Shown: positions 35,421 through 44,635, counted from the first letter of the stretch. The stretch: DNA of 45,221 bases from an uncultured Saprospiraceae bacterium (GCA_938010785.1 CALLVC010000194.1:1-45221), one strand, 5' to 3'. Notes: a model not told the origin generated them from the letters alone. A program made the numbers and translations.

Positions 35421-36578
35421 CTAAACGGCATGCTTTACCTGTTTACGATATTGACTAGGCGTCATCCCCGTCTGTTTTTTAAACACCGCATAAAAGGTAC
35501 TTTTTGCATTAAAGCCAGCATCATAAGCAATAGACATAATCGTATAATGGCTAAATTTTGGGTCAACCAACATCTCTTGAGCAGCTTTTACTCGATAGCT
35601 ATTGATAAAATCTAAGAAATTAGTTCCTAGTTTTTCATTAATCACTTGAGAAACGTAATGTGCTGGGATATTTACCTTTTCAGCTAATTGAGCAAGCGTT
35701 AAATCGGGTGATTGAAAAGGTTTTTCTAATTTAAGGCAAGATTTAAGCTTATTGATATATTGTTCTTTTTGGGCAGTTTGTAAACTAGAATTTTCGTATT
35801 TCTGTTTTTTCTCCTCAGAAGATTCAGGTTGCAGCATTTGATGTGGAAAAGTCTGGAATAAGGCTGGTTTTAATAAAATTGCTAAATCAACAGCAATGAA
35901 AAAGGTGAGTACTCCACAAAGCCAAATTAAGATAGTGTAAGTTCTGCTATATTGAGCCCAAACAAAGATATAAGTCCCTAAAATTGGGATAGCTAAAACG
36001 ATAATAAAAAACAATAACCAACGATGAAAGCCCTTATCAATAGAAGAAGCTGCATTTGGCAAATGTTTTCGATATTGTTGAATTAAATAAATGGATATTC
36101 CAAAATAAATCAGCGCATGAAAGGACTTTAGGAGACTAATTATTGGCGGAGTAATTAATTTCCCATCTTTGACAAACTGCTCATAGATTGCTATTTTTTC
36201 TGTACCTGTCATCCCCAAAATAGGAATGATGTAGATTACCTCAAGTATCAAAGGTAGGAAATGCAACCACATCATTGGTCGAAAGGAAAAGTCTTGCTGA
36301 GTACACGCTCGTACATAAAAATAAGCTAAAGGGCCTAACGTAAAAGGCCAAAGGGTTTGAACTCCAATGAAATGCTGAATATAAGGCAATAAATCAAAAC
36401 GATAGACTGCACCAAAAAATATTGGAAGGGTTTGCACTAATACTAAAAACCCCAAGTATTTGTTCTCGCTACTTTTAGTAGAAGACTTATTTATCAGAAA
36501 AGTTGATAGCTTAATTCCAAGATAGGTTCCTAGAATTACGAATATTAGATTTATGGGGTTGGTTATGACTACATTCAT
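35421..36578 (-). CDS. Membrane-anchored AraC-family regulator
   Basis: A 385-residue protein with about seven hydrophobic helices in the first 235 residues (for example LIFVILGTYLGIKLSTFLI, WLLFFIIVLAIPILGTYIFVW) and an AraC-type double helix-turn-helix at the C-terminus (about 285-380: LTLAQLAEKVNIPAHYVSQVINEKLG, then MSIAYDAGFNAKSTFYAVFKKQTGMTPSQYRK). Such proteins sense a membrane or extracellular signal and bind DNA from the membrane; ligand and targets are unknown. It lies just downstream of, and on the same strand as, nothing obvious, and divergent from the helicase, with a 400-bp gap between them. The cyclase gene follows after 150 bp and could be a target. The start is ATG at 36578. 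Confidence 0.85.
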   Translation of the reverse strand: MNVVITNPINLIFVILGTYLGIKLSTFLINKSSTKSSENKYLGFLVLVQTLPIFFGAVYRFDLLPYIQHFIGVQTLWPFTLGPLAYFYVRACTQQDFSFRPMMWLHFLPLILEVIYIIPILGMTGTEKIAIYEQFVKDGKLITPPIISLLKSFHALIYFGISIYLIQQYRKHLPNAASSIDKGFHRWLLFFIIVLAIPILGTYIFVWAQYSRTYTILIWLCGVLTFFIAVDLAILLKPALFQTFPHQMLQPESSEEKKQKYENSSLQTAQKEQYINKLKSCLKLEKPFQSPDLTLAQLAEKVNIPAHYVSQVINEKLGTNFLDFINSYRVKAAQEMLVDPKFSHYTIMSIAYDAGFNAKSTFYAVFKKQTGMTPSQYRKQVKHAV

Positions 36579-36978
36579 GTGTTCGGCTGCAAATTATATG
36601 GTTTTATTAGAATGAGGGTTTCATTAAACAACAAGAACAATATAGGGAGGAAATAAGATAATTTCAATTTTTCCCGAAGTTAATCGCTTTTGCTTTCCAA
36701 TAAGTTATACTGGCTACACTTTTTGACAAAAAAGACGAAAAAATAAGTTAAACATCTTGGATTTCGCTCATACCGTACAAGTCAAGCTTATTGTTCATTA
36801 CATCCTAAACTCAAAATACTTTAAAATAAAAATTAAAAAACATTTTGTTTTTAAAAAGAAGTGTTTTACATTTGCCGCAGACTTATAAAAATACACACAA
36901 ATTTTGGACAGTTTTATTCATCATCGGATAAGCAACTGATTATCAAGCTATCAGTAGCCGATATTAAACTGTACCAAG
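36579..36978. other. Divergent intergenic region of the AraC-type and helicase genes
   Basis: 400 bp without a gene. It holds the helicase promoter candidate described separately. No clear operator symmetry was found by eye. Confidence 0.5.
36844..36874 (+). promoter_or_regulatory. Bacteroidota-type promoter of the helicase gene
   Basis: TTTG at 36844-36847 and TACATTTG at 36867-36874 are 19 bp apart, as in the Bacteroidota -33 TTTG / -7 TAnnTTTG pattern. The start codon lies about 105 bp downstream of the -7 element. Confidence 0.55.
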
Positions 36979-39369
36979 ATGACTTACACAACTAATCCCG
37001 AATTAGAAAAGGCGTTTGATTATATTCAAAACACCCATCAAAATGTCTTCCTGACAGGTAAAGCGGGCACCGGTAAGACCACATTCTTACATAGAGTAAA
37101 ACAAGAATGTATCAAACAATTGGCAATCGTTGCGCCAACAGGTATTGCAGCAATTAACGCCAAAGGCATGACCATTCATTCCTTATTTCAATTACCTTTC
37201 GGACTGCATTTACCCAATCGAAAAAAGCAATACAGTCGTTTTTCAAAGCAAAAAATCAGTCTTATAAAAAGTTTGGACCTTTTAATAATCGATGAGATTA
37301 GTATGGTTAGAGCTGATGTATTAGATGCGATAGATAAGGTACTTAAACGATTTAAAGATCATCGACAACCATTCGGAGGCATTCAATTGTTAATGATTGG
37401 AGATTTGCATCAATTACCACCTGTTGTCAAAAATGAAGATTGGCAATTATTAAAAGGTCATTATGATTCGCCCTATTTTTTTGACAGCAATGCATGGAAG
37501 AGAACGCATCCGATAACGATTGAGTTGACCCACATTTACAGGCAGGCAGATAGGACCTTTATCAATCTACTCAATAAAGTTCGAGATAATCAATTAGATG
37601 CAAGCGTTTTAGCAAGGTTAAATAGTCGCTACTTAGCTAATTTTCAACCAAAAGAGAAAGACGGATATATCACCTTAACCGCCTTGAATAGAACAGCCCA
37701 AGCCATCAACCAAGAAAAGTTGGCGGCTTTAACAACATCTAGACACGAGTTCAAAGCCAAAATAACAGGAGATTTTCCTGCGGCTGCCTTTCCTACCAAA
37801 GAGTTACTAACCTTCAAAGTGGGTGCACAGGTTCTATTTATCAAAAATGATAGATCCGCCGAAAAAAAATATTTCAATGGCAAAATAGGTCAAATCACAG
37901 CCATAGAAAAAGAAGCAATTTATGTAAAATGCCCTAACGAAAAAGAATCCATTAAAGTCGTTCCTGCTGAGTGGAAAAATCTAACCTACGAAGTTGATAA
38001 AACAAGCAACGAAATAACGGAAAACGAAAAGGGCACCTTTACTCAATATCCATTAAAACTGGCTTGGGCCATCACCATTCATAAGAGTCAGGGTTTGACT
38101 TTTGAAAAGGCGATTATTGATGCACAAGCGGCCTTTGCCCACGGTCAGGTTTATGTTGCTTTGAGTCGATGTAAGAGCTTTGAGGGGATTGTATTGCGTT
38201 CGCCAATTAATTACAAGAGTGTCAAAACAGATGGTTTAGTTAAAGATTATTCAGAAGAAGCCGCTAAAAATCCACCTAACGAAGCTCATTTATTAACAGC
38301 TAAGAAACAATACCAACAAGATTTAATCACAGAGTTGTTTAATTTTAGAAACATTCGTTTAGCCTTGAATGATTTACTTAAAATAGCCGCGGAATATCAA
38401 CCGAAGTTTAATGCACCTGTCCTACCCAAAGTAATGGATTGGGAAACGCAAGCTGATAGCCTATTATTCTCCACTTCGGCGAAGTTTACCCCCCAATTAT
38501 TAAACTATTTTAATCACCCCATTTTACCCGAATCCAATAAGGTGTTAATAGAACGGCTTCAAAAAGCTAGTCACTACTTTGCACAAAAAATCAAAGAAGA
38601 TTTACAACTAGCTTTACAAAACATCTCCATATTGGCGGACAACCAAGAAGTCAAACTAAAAGCTATTGCTGGATTAGACGCGCTCAAAAGGCAATTGTTC
38701 ATTAAGCAAATTTGTTTTCTCTATTTCACTAAAAATGCTTTTGACACTACTGAATATATACAATTAAAGGCTAATGCAGCTATTAATTTTGAAAAAGAAA
38801 AACAAGCCGATAATCAAAAATCCGAACTAAAAATTCCCGAAGAAGTCCCTCACCCTCAATTATACAAAGTACTCCATGATTGGCGTAATGCACAAGCAGC
38901 TAATCTAAAAAGACAACCCCATGAGGTTATTCCAACCATCTCAATGATTGATATTACAAAGAAATTGCCTACTAATAAAAAAATGTTATTAACGGTAAAG
39001 AGCTTTGGTGCACAAAAATTTAAGGTATTCGGTAAAGACATCCTAGAAATAGTAGATGATTTCTGTTATAAACACCAATTAGCTGCCAACATCACTCCCA
39101 AATCTATAAATGCCGCTACTCCACTTGCTGAATCATATAAAGCTTATTCCGTAGCCGACATTCGAAAAACCTACCCAAAAGCCTACGCTCCTTGGACCGA
39201 ATCGGAGGAACAAGAACTCTTACAACTTAGGGAGGCAGATAATTCCATCTGCTATATTGCTGATGTGATGGGGAGGAAACGAGGAGCTATTTCTTCACGG
39301 TTGAAAAAATTGGCGGATGGGGTTATTTCGGGGTCTACCGATGTTGCGTCCCTACGGGACGGGTGTTAG
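36979..39369 (+). CDS. Pif1/RecD-like helicase with HRDC-like and C-terminal DNA-binding domains
   Basis: A 796-residue SF1 helicase. The Walker A motif is FLTGKAGTGKTTFL (about 25), Walker B is LLIIDEISMVRADVLD (about 103), GDLHQLPPV is motif III-like, and AWAITIHKSQGLTFEKAIID plus GQVYVALSRCKSF form the UvrD_C_2-type end of the motor (about 358-410). An HRDC-like segment follows (about 630-700: LYKVLHDWRNAQAANLKR, FKVFGKDILEIVDDF). The tail WTESEEQELLQLREADNSI...IADVMGRKRGAISSRLKKL resembles a Myb/HTH unit. It probably unwinds DNA with 5'-3' polarity in repair or fork rescue. The last residues (STDVASLRDGC) come from a REP repeat that overlaps the gene end, so the native end was probably near LKKLADGV. 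The start is ATG at 36979. Confidence 0.88.
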   Translation: MTYTTNPELEKAFDYIQNTHQNVFLTGKAGTGKTTFLHRVKQECIKQLAIVAPTGIAAINAKGMTIHSLFQLPFGLHLPNRKKQYSRFSKQKISLIKSLDLLIIDEISMVRADVLDAIDKVLKRFKDHRQPFGGIQLLMIGDLHQLPPVVKNEDWQLLKGHYDSPYFFDSNAWKRTHPITIELTHIYRQADRTFINLLNKVRDNQLDASVLARLNSRYLANFQPKEKDGYITLTALNRTAQAINQEKLAALTTSRHEFKAKITGDFPAAAFPTKELLTFKVGAQVLFIKNDRSAEKKYFNGKIGQITAIEKEAIYVKCPNEKESIKVVPAEWKNLTYEVDKTSNEITENEKGTFTQYPLKLAWAITIHKSQGLTFEKAIIDAQAAFAHGQVYVALSRCKSFEGIVLRSPINYKSVKTDGLVKDYSEEAAKNPPNEAHLLTAKKQYQQDLITELFNFRNIRLALNDLLKIAAEYQPKFNAPVLPKVMDWETQADSLLFSTSAKFTPQLLNYFNHPILPESNKVLIERLQKASHYFAQKIKEDLQLALQNISILADNQEVKLKAIAGLDALKRQLFIKQICFLYFTKNAFDTTEYIQLKANAAINFEKEKQADNQKSELKIPEEVPHPQLYKVLHDWRNAQAANLKRQPHEVIPTISMIDITKKLPTNKKMLLTVKSFGAQKFKVFGKDILEIVDDFCYKHQLAANITPKSINAATPLAESYKAYSVADIRKTYPKAYAPWTESEEQELLQLREADNSICYIADVMGRKRGAISSRLKKLADGVISGSTDVASLRDGC

Positions 39370-39707
39370 GGTGAATGGCATCCAAGCTACCAAGGTTGCG
39401 TCCCTACGGGACGACGCTAGGATAAAAGACCTGCAATCCAATCGTCCTGTAGGGACGCAACATCGGTAACACACCTGCACTCACAGACACCGAGCACCTA
39501 ACCGTCCCGTAGGGACGCAACATCGGTAACCACCACCTGCACTCACAGACACCGAGCACCTAACCGTCCCGTAGGGACGTAACATCGGTAACCACCACCT
39601 GCACTCACAGAATCAGAGCACCTAACCGTCCCGTAGGGACGTAACATCGGTAACCACCACCTGCACTCACAGACACCGAGCACCTAACCGTCCCGTAAGG
39701 ACGCAAC
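39343..39707. repeat. REP array upstream of the RAYT gene
   Basis: Seven copies of the palindromic 19-mer GTTGCGTCCCTACGGGACG. Two are direct (39343, 39395) and five inverted (39443, 39503, 39565, 39627, 39689). The last four are spaced exactly 62 bp apart and share linkers with CACCTGCACTCACAGA and GAGCACCTAAC. Single-base changes (CGTCCTGT, GTAAGGACG, ACGTAAC) show drift. The first copy lies inside the helicase coding sequence. A weaker relative (GGTCCCCTTGGGAC) is near 39729. Confidence 0.9.
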
Positions 39708-39756
39708 ATCGGTAACACATCTATAACCGGTCCCCTTGGGACATAAACTCTAAAAC

Positions 39757-40218
39757 ATGGCAAATACCTACACGCAAATCCACATCCACGTAGTCTTCGC
39801 ACCAAAATATAGAAGAGCCTGCTTAAAGAAATCGTGGAGACCTCAACTTTGCAAATACATAACAGGGATTCTCCAAAATTACGGACATAAGATGCTACAA
39901 ATTAATGGTGTTGAGGACCACTTACATATGTTCTTTGGTATGCGTCCGACGCAATCGCTCTCTAAATTAATACAGCAAATAAAAGAAGACAGCTCCAAAT
40001 GGATTAAAGAAAACAAGTTTACAAGTCATCCTTTTAATTGGCAAGAAGGTTTTGGAGCATTTTCTCATAGTCGGTCACAAGTGCCAATAGTTATCAACTA
40101 TATTAAGCATCAAGAGCGGCATCATGCTACAAAAACTTTCAAAGAGGAATATGTAGAAATGCTAACAAAATTTGAAGTTGATTTTGAGGAAGCTTATATA
40201 TTTAAGCCGATGGTGTAA
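39757..40218 (+). CDS. REP-associated tyrosine transposase (RAYT, IS200/IS605-like TnpA)
   Basis: A 153-residue Y1 HUH-type transposase. It begins with the usual TYTQIHIHVVFAPKYRR strand and has the HUH motif in GVEDHLHMFF (about 53-58, His-x-His). The catalytic Tyr is in VINYIKHQERHH (about 113), with the Q and HH residues typical of RAYTs. These enzymes nick single-stranded REP hairpins. The gene lies alone between two arrays of a 19-bp palindrome, the classic REP/RAYT arrangement, with inverted repeats upstream and direct ones downstream. All catalytic residues are present, so it may be active. No companion tnpB is seen. The start is ATG at 39757. Confidence 0.92.
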   Translation: MANTYTQIHIHVVFAPKYRRACLKKSWRPQLCKYITGILQNYGHKMLQINGVEDHLHMFFGMRPTQSLSKLIQQIKEDSSKWIKENKFTSHPFNWQEGFGAFSHSRSQVPIVINYIKHQERHHATKTFKEEYVEMLTKFEVDFEEAYIFKPMV

Positions 40219-40224
40219 GCCTAG

Positions 40225-40362
40225 GTTGCGTCCCTACGGGACGAGTATTGGGGGTCTCGCTTCGTGGCACTACGGGTTACCTAGGTTGCGTCCCTACGGG
40301 ACGAAGAGGTTAGAGAAGTCGGTTTGTGACTATCGTTACCGATGTTGCGTCCCTACGGGACG
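40225..40362. repeat. REP array downstream of the RAYT gene
   Basis: Three direct copies of GTTGCGTCCCTACGGGACG at 40225, 40285 and 40344, about 60 bp apart. CCTAG precedes the first two. A GGTTAGAGAAGTC word follows the last two. Confidence 0.9.
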
Positions 40363-40793
40363 AGGGGGTTAGAGAAGTCTGGGCTATATAGGGACGACGG
40401 GTAAACTTTAGTCCTTAATCCTTACTGGGTTCAAGCTAAAAAAAACGGGTTCGTCGGAAATTGGTAGTGAATACATAGAATCTTGTATTTCTTTGTATAA
40501 CTTTATCACCTACTGAAAATTGATTCTGGTATTAAATAATGGAAAAGAGACCACTATTACTACTGGGGAGACTTATTCTAGTAAGGTGAGGAAATTATTA
40601 GGGATTTAGGTGCTTACATAAAGTTTGAGGCCAACAAAATATTGATAATTTAAAATGTCGATAATTCTTAAACTCAAAAGCATCTCGATAGCTATCGTGG
40701 ACAAGTTCAATATGCCAGCCAAAGGTAGCTTGAAGTTTGAACTTGAACTTGAACTTGGTGCTTGAACTTGAACTTTACTTAATAAACCAACAG
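40363..40793. other. Noncoding region after the REP array
   Basis: No gene. It holds a small palindrome (CGATAGCTATCG, about 40687) and a hexamer-rich stretch of CTTGAA units at about 40729-40777, next to the 3' end of the channel gene. Confidence 0.55.
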
Positions 40794-42248
40794 CTATACC
40801 CTTTTCAATGCTTCCATTTTTGACCGACGAATATCCATCATTTCATCTAAATAAAAAGCTAACTTTGGATTTTTTTCCACTAGTTCTAAAACTTCATCAG
40901 GGAAAATAGTCAATACTTTCAAATCCTGTAGTGCTTGTACCGTAAAGGCACTAGTTCGACTAGAAAAAAGTGCAATTTCCCCAAAAAAGTCTCCCTTCTG
41001 CAATTGAGAAATAACAAATTCTTTTCCTTCCTTATTTTTAGTAGACACACTAGCCTCTCCCTCTAAAATCACATATAAATAGCCTGTAGAGTCACCTTGA
41101 TGAATGATAATTTCATCTTTACCAAAAAATTGTTCAATAGCGCCATCTGCCAAATCCATAATTCTAGATTTTTCGATAGGCAACATTTTTGGCAATTGTT
41201 GCAGCGATGACTCTAATTTTTGCCGATTAATATCTCTGGTAGAAGTTGTTTCATGAACATTTCGAATAACTCGCTGCGGTAAAGGCATCGTCAATTGGTA
41301 TCGCTTCGCAGTATACCAAACCCTAGACATAAAATCATCCATAATGTCTTCGTGGTCTTTAAAATCAGCAATGGCAAACTCTATTTCATAAATAATTTTA
41401 TTTTCGCCATAATCATTTGTTTTAACCTCTGGTTCTGGGTCTGATAAGATACCGGGGGTATCATAACAAGTTTTCATTAAGGTCTCCTTAATTTTATTTG
41501 GTGGAATATCATAACCAAAACCAATTTCCTTCTTCATAATATGGATTTTGGTAGGCATACTGTAATTTTTAATTGTACCCTGTCCAATAACCAAATGGGG
41601 AATAACAATCATCTCTTTTTCTCTAGTTTCCAATCGAATCGCTCGCCAATTCATTTCGATAACTCGCCCCGTATAATCTTCTACACAAATAATATCTCCT
41701 TCTTTAAATGGCCGTTCGTAGACAAGCGCGATACCAGAAAAAAGATTTCCTAAAGTATCTTGCAAGGCTAAACCAATAACAAAAGACCCCAATCCTAAGG
41801 CAGTAACCATACTACCTAAATCAAAGCCCCAAACCACGGAAAGTGCAATGGCAATGCCCAACAAGACCATAACCACCCGAAAAATATCCAAGAATAATTG
41901 AGGTATTTTAGTTTGGACGACGCTATTCTTTTTCCCAGAAAAAAATAAAGTGTTGATAATAGCTAAGATGGCATTAACCACCAAAATCCAAATGAATGTC
42001 TCCAAAATTTTCATCACCGTCGAGGTCCGAGTAAAATCCAATACTTGGGTCAAGACAATGGATAAAGCGATGAGTGGTAAAATATAATTTTTAAAGGTTT
42101 TAATCGGAGGGGTTAATTCCTCATGCTTTCTTTGAAGGGTATAAATGAGCTCATTAAATATAATGACTAAAAGGGGAATAAAGACTATGAGCAAAAAGCC
42201 ATAGCGAAACCAATTATTTTGAAATATTTCCTGATTAAAAAAGTCCAT
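40794..42248 (-). CDS. Cyclic-nucleotide-gated MscS-type channel
   Basis: A 484-residue inner-membrane protein. The first 150 residues hold about four helices. The MscS pore helix and beta domain follow (about 145-230: ALGLGSFVIGLALQDTLGNLFSGIAL, then YERPFKEGDIICVEDYTGRVIEMNWRAIRLET). The MscS C-terminal region runs to about 330. A cyclic-nucleotide-binding domain forms the end (about 355-475), with the phosphate-binding cassette GDFFGEIALFSSRTSAFTVQ, whose Glu and Arg contact the ribose and phosphate. These bCNG-type channels respond to cAMP or cGMP. It starts 64 bp after a cyclase gene on the same strand, so one operon with a shared cAMP circuit is likely. It has no premature stop or odd codon region. 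Confidence 0.9.
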   Translation of the reverse strand: MDFFNQEIFQNNWFRYGFLLIVFIPLLVIIFNELIYTLQRKHEELTPPIKTFKNYILPLIALSIVLTQVLDFTRTSTVMKILETFIWILVVNAILAIINTLFFSGKKNSVVQTKIPQLFLDIFRVVMVLLGIAIALSVVWGFDLGSMVTALGLGSFVIGLALQDTLGNLFSGIALVYERPFKEGDIICVEDYTGRVIEMNWRAIRLETREKEMIVIPHLVIGQGTIKNYSMPTKIHIMKKEIGFGYDIPPNKIKETLMKTCYDTPGILSDPEPEVKTNDYGENKIIYEIEFAIADFKDHEDIMDDFMSRVWYTAKRYQLTMPLPQRVIRNVHETTSTRDINRQKLESSLQQLPKMLPIEKSRIMDLADGAIEQFFGKDEIIIHQGDSTGYLYVILEGEASVSTKNKEGKEFVISQLQKGDFFGEIALFSSRTSAFTVQALQDLKVLTIFPDEVLELVEKNPKLAFYLDEMMDIRRSKMEALKRV

Positions 42249-42312
42249 TCTAGTATTGTTTTATATTGCTTATTACTTACTCCAATTACTCCACTCTACT
42301 CTTCTCTTCTTA

Positions 42313-44430
42313 TTAAAACTGTTCTCCAGAAAATTGCCAAACAGAAAAATCTATTTTAGCCATATTATCAGTTGGCACTTTTATAAATCCGTATAGGTCT
42401 TTTAATTTATCATGAATCTCTTGGGAAACTAAAATTTCATTATCCAATCCAATATTTTTGATATTAAAAGTATTGTTGACGGTCATTCCCCAAAGGTCAT
42501 AACTGTACTTTTCCGTACCCACGATTCCAGCCGTAACTTGTCCAGTATGCAGCCCAAAATGTAATTGTAAATTTAATTTATGGTTAATGTTATATTGGAT
42601 AATCAATTGCTTGAGTTCTCGAGCAAATTCAAAAATCTTTTTGGCATGGTCCAATCTAGGAGCAAATAAGCCACAAGCCGCAAAATAAGTATCTCCTACC
42701 GTCCGAATTTTTTCTATTTGGTGATTGTCTGCTGCATGGTCAAAAGCCTCTACTAATTGGTTCAGTAATTGTACGGACTCTGCTGCTCCAATTTTTTGAG
42801 TTAACTCTGAAAAACCGACCACATCTATAGCAATTAAAGAAACATTTGGATTGGTATCAGCGATATTTTTTTCTCCTTTTAGTAATCGTTTGGCAATAGA
42901 TTCTGGAATAAAATTGAGTAATAGCTTTTCATTTGCCTGACTTTGTTCGGCAATGGTAATTTGTTGTTTTTCAATACTACCTATCATTTGATTAAAACTA
43001 GTAGCCAATTCCCCAAATTCATCCTTACTATCAATATCAATTCTACTTTGGTAATCTCCTAAACTCAATTTGCGAACGCCTTCGCTTAGTTGCTCAATAG
43101 GTTTGACAAACCGACCTGCTAAAAACATCGCTAAAAAAGTAACAACTAAAATAATAATACAAAGCGCTATAAATACTTGTCTTTCAAATTCAACGATAGG
43201 GATATTAGCTTCCGCCTCGTCAATTTCAGATAAAATAGCCCAATTTAAACCGTCTATTTTTAATTTAGCGTAAGAACTCAAAACGGGCACCTGTCGATAA
43301 TCTTTAATGATTTTGGTGTCCTTATTGCCCGCTAAGGCAGCTTCGACCCCTTCTGTCTTAACTCGTTGTTGCTTAATGGTCGTCCCTAAACGATACATTT
43401 TATCAACTGCCTCAGCTTCAATCCCCAAGTCCATTAATGCTTGCGTATATCCTGTAGTATCTTGCAAATAAAACCTAGAGATAGAACGCATAAAGTAATC
43501 CTCTCCAACTAGATAAGTTTCGCCCGAAGCCCCCAATCCATCTTCTTCCCAATTAAAATTCCCTGTCATAATTCGGTTAATTTCATCGACAGGTAACTGT
43601 AAAACCAAAGCGCCAATTGTTTCACTTCCTTCTGTAATTGGCATCCCAATAAAAGAGGCCGGAGCACCATAAGAAGGTCGATAAGTATTAAAATCAATGA
43701 TTTGAGCCTTGTTTAAATCTCGGTTCATTTTTAATTGACGAGTCAATTCGGCAAGATTGCTTTCCCGATAAGGGCCATTGTAAAGATTCGTGGCAAAATC
43801 AGTTTCTTTATAAGCGGTATAAACAATATCTCCTCTTTCTAAATCAATTAGAAAAATATCATAAAAGCCAAATTTTAAAACAACATCTGTTAAGTATTGA
43901 TGGTATTTCTTATGGGCACGGTTATATTTACTACCATCTTTGGCATCAAGCATAAGGTGCTTATCACCCGGTGGGTTTGGGTTTTCAACGATGTATTCAT
44001 ATTGTAAATAGCAAGCTTCCAAAGAAGTAGGATAGAATAATTCAACATTTGGCTTGACATCCATATTTTGCAATAAACGGTCAATAAACCATTCATAATG
44101 GCCGGTTAATCTACTGTTACAGTCTGTAGCTAAATCTTCCTTTTCAATTCTTCGAAACCCAGCTTTAAAATCTTTAAGTGCTTGCGCAACCATTTCATTC
44201 GTCCCTAAAATTTCTACGATATGCGCCATTTCACTAAAATGGCTTTCTACTTGATACTGCTTTGCCGCACGAACGCTTTTCAATTGATTGAAAATACCTT
44301 CGTTAATAGCTGTTTTACCAGTCTGATAACCAATAAAAATAAGGACTAAAGATGCCAATGCGCTTACTATGATGAGCATGAGCATCATTCTGGAGCGGAT
44401 GCTTAAATTTCTAGAAAAAATATTTGCCAT
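42313..44430 (-). CDS. dCache-HAMP class III nucleotide cyclase with altered catalytic residues
   Basis: A 705-residue transmembrane sensor. Its first helix (MLMLIIVSALASLVLIFIGY, about 15-35) and second (FIALCIIILVVTFLAMFLAG, about 413-432) enclose a periplasmic dCache-type sensor of about 370 residues. A HAMP domain (about 433-490, KPIEQLSEGVRKLSLGDYQSRI) and a class III cyclase domain (about 520-690) follow. Both metal Asp residues are present (IAIDVVGFSE, RTVGDTYFAA), and so is the adenine-selecting Asp (SYDLWG). The base-selecting Lys is Arg here (EKIRTVGD), and the transition-state Arg of the VNxASR motif is replaced (TVNNTFNIKN). So it may be weak or altered in activity. It is followed after 64 bp by the cNMP-gated channel gene, probably its output. 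Confidence 0.88.
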   Translation of the reverse strand: MANIFSRNLSIRSRMMLMLIIVSALASLVLIFIGYQTGKTAINEGIFNQLKSVRAAKQYQVESHFSEMAHIVEILGTNEMVAQALKDFKAGFRRIEKEDLATDCNSRLTGHYEWFIDRLLQNMDVKPNVELFYPTSLEACYLQYEYIVENPNPPGDKHLMLDAKDGSKYNRAHKKYHQYLTDVVLKFGFYDIFLIDLERGDIVYTAYKETDFATNLYNGPYRESNLAELTRQLKMNRDLNKAQIIDFNTYRPSYGAPASFIGMPITEGSETIGALVLQLPVDEINRIMTGNFNWEEDGLGASGETYLVGEDYFMRSISRFYLQDTTGYTQALMDLGIEAEAVDKMYRLGTTIKQQRVKTEGVEAALAGNKDTKIIKDYRQVPVLSSYAKLKIDGLNWAILSEIDEAEANIPIVEFERQVFIALCIIILVVTFLAMFLAGRFVKPIEQLSEGVRKLSLGDYQSRIDIDSKDEFGELATSFNQMIGSIEKQQITIAEQSQANEKLLLNFIPESIAKRLLKGEKNIADTNPNVSLIAIDVVGFSELTQKIGAAESVQLLNQLVEAFDHAADNHQIEKIRTVGDTYFAACGLFAPRLDHAKKIFEFARELKQLIIQYNINHKLNLQLHFGLHTGQVTAGIVGTEKYSYDLWGMTVNNTFNIKNIGLDNEILVSQEIHDKLKDLYGFIKVPTDNMAKIDFSVWQFSGEQF

Positions 44431-44590
44431 ATTATTGTTCTCTCAAAAAATTATAGTATGTGTTGAAATTCTAAGGGGCTAAAAATGTTCTAAAAACAGG
44501 TCGGTCAACGAATCTACGGAAATATATTGGTAGAAAATAAAAATATTCTAATAATTTACTATTCCTTAAATTCTTAATGAAATAGTTTAG

Positions 44591-44632
44591 CATCCAGTTT
44601 GCAGTAGGCAGTTTGCAGCATCCAGTATACAG
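44591..44632. repeat. Degenerate heptanucleotide array at a gene end
   Basis: Six 7-bp units ending in CAG: CATCCAG, TTTGCAG, TAGGCAG, TTTGCAG, CATCCAG, TATACAG. They stop three bases from the stop codon of the discoidin-domain gene. Confidence 0.8.
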
Positions 44633-44635
44633 CAC

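Noticed and set aside
39443-39707. Evenly spaced repeats as a CRISPR array
   Set aside because: The 43-bp linkers are themselves nearly identical, the repeat is a REP palindrome that changes orientation, and a RAYT gene lies next to it.
39605-39805. Minus-strand frame across the REP array
   Set aside because: Its residues are translated REP palindromes, so it is a by-product of the repeat.
40172-40372. Plus-strand frame overlapping the RAYT gene end and the downstream REPs
   Set aside because: It is in another frame of a real gene and then consists of translated REP units.
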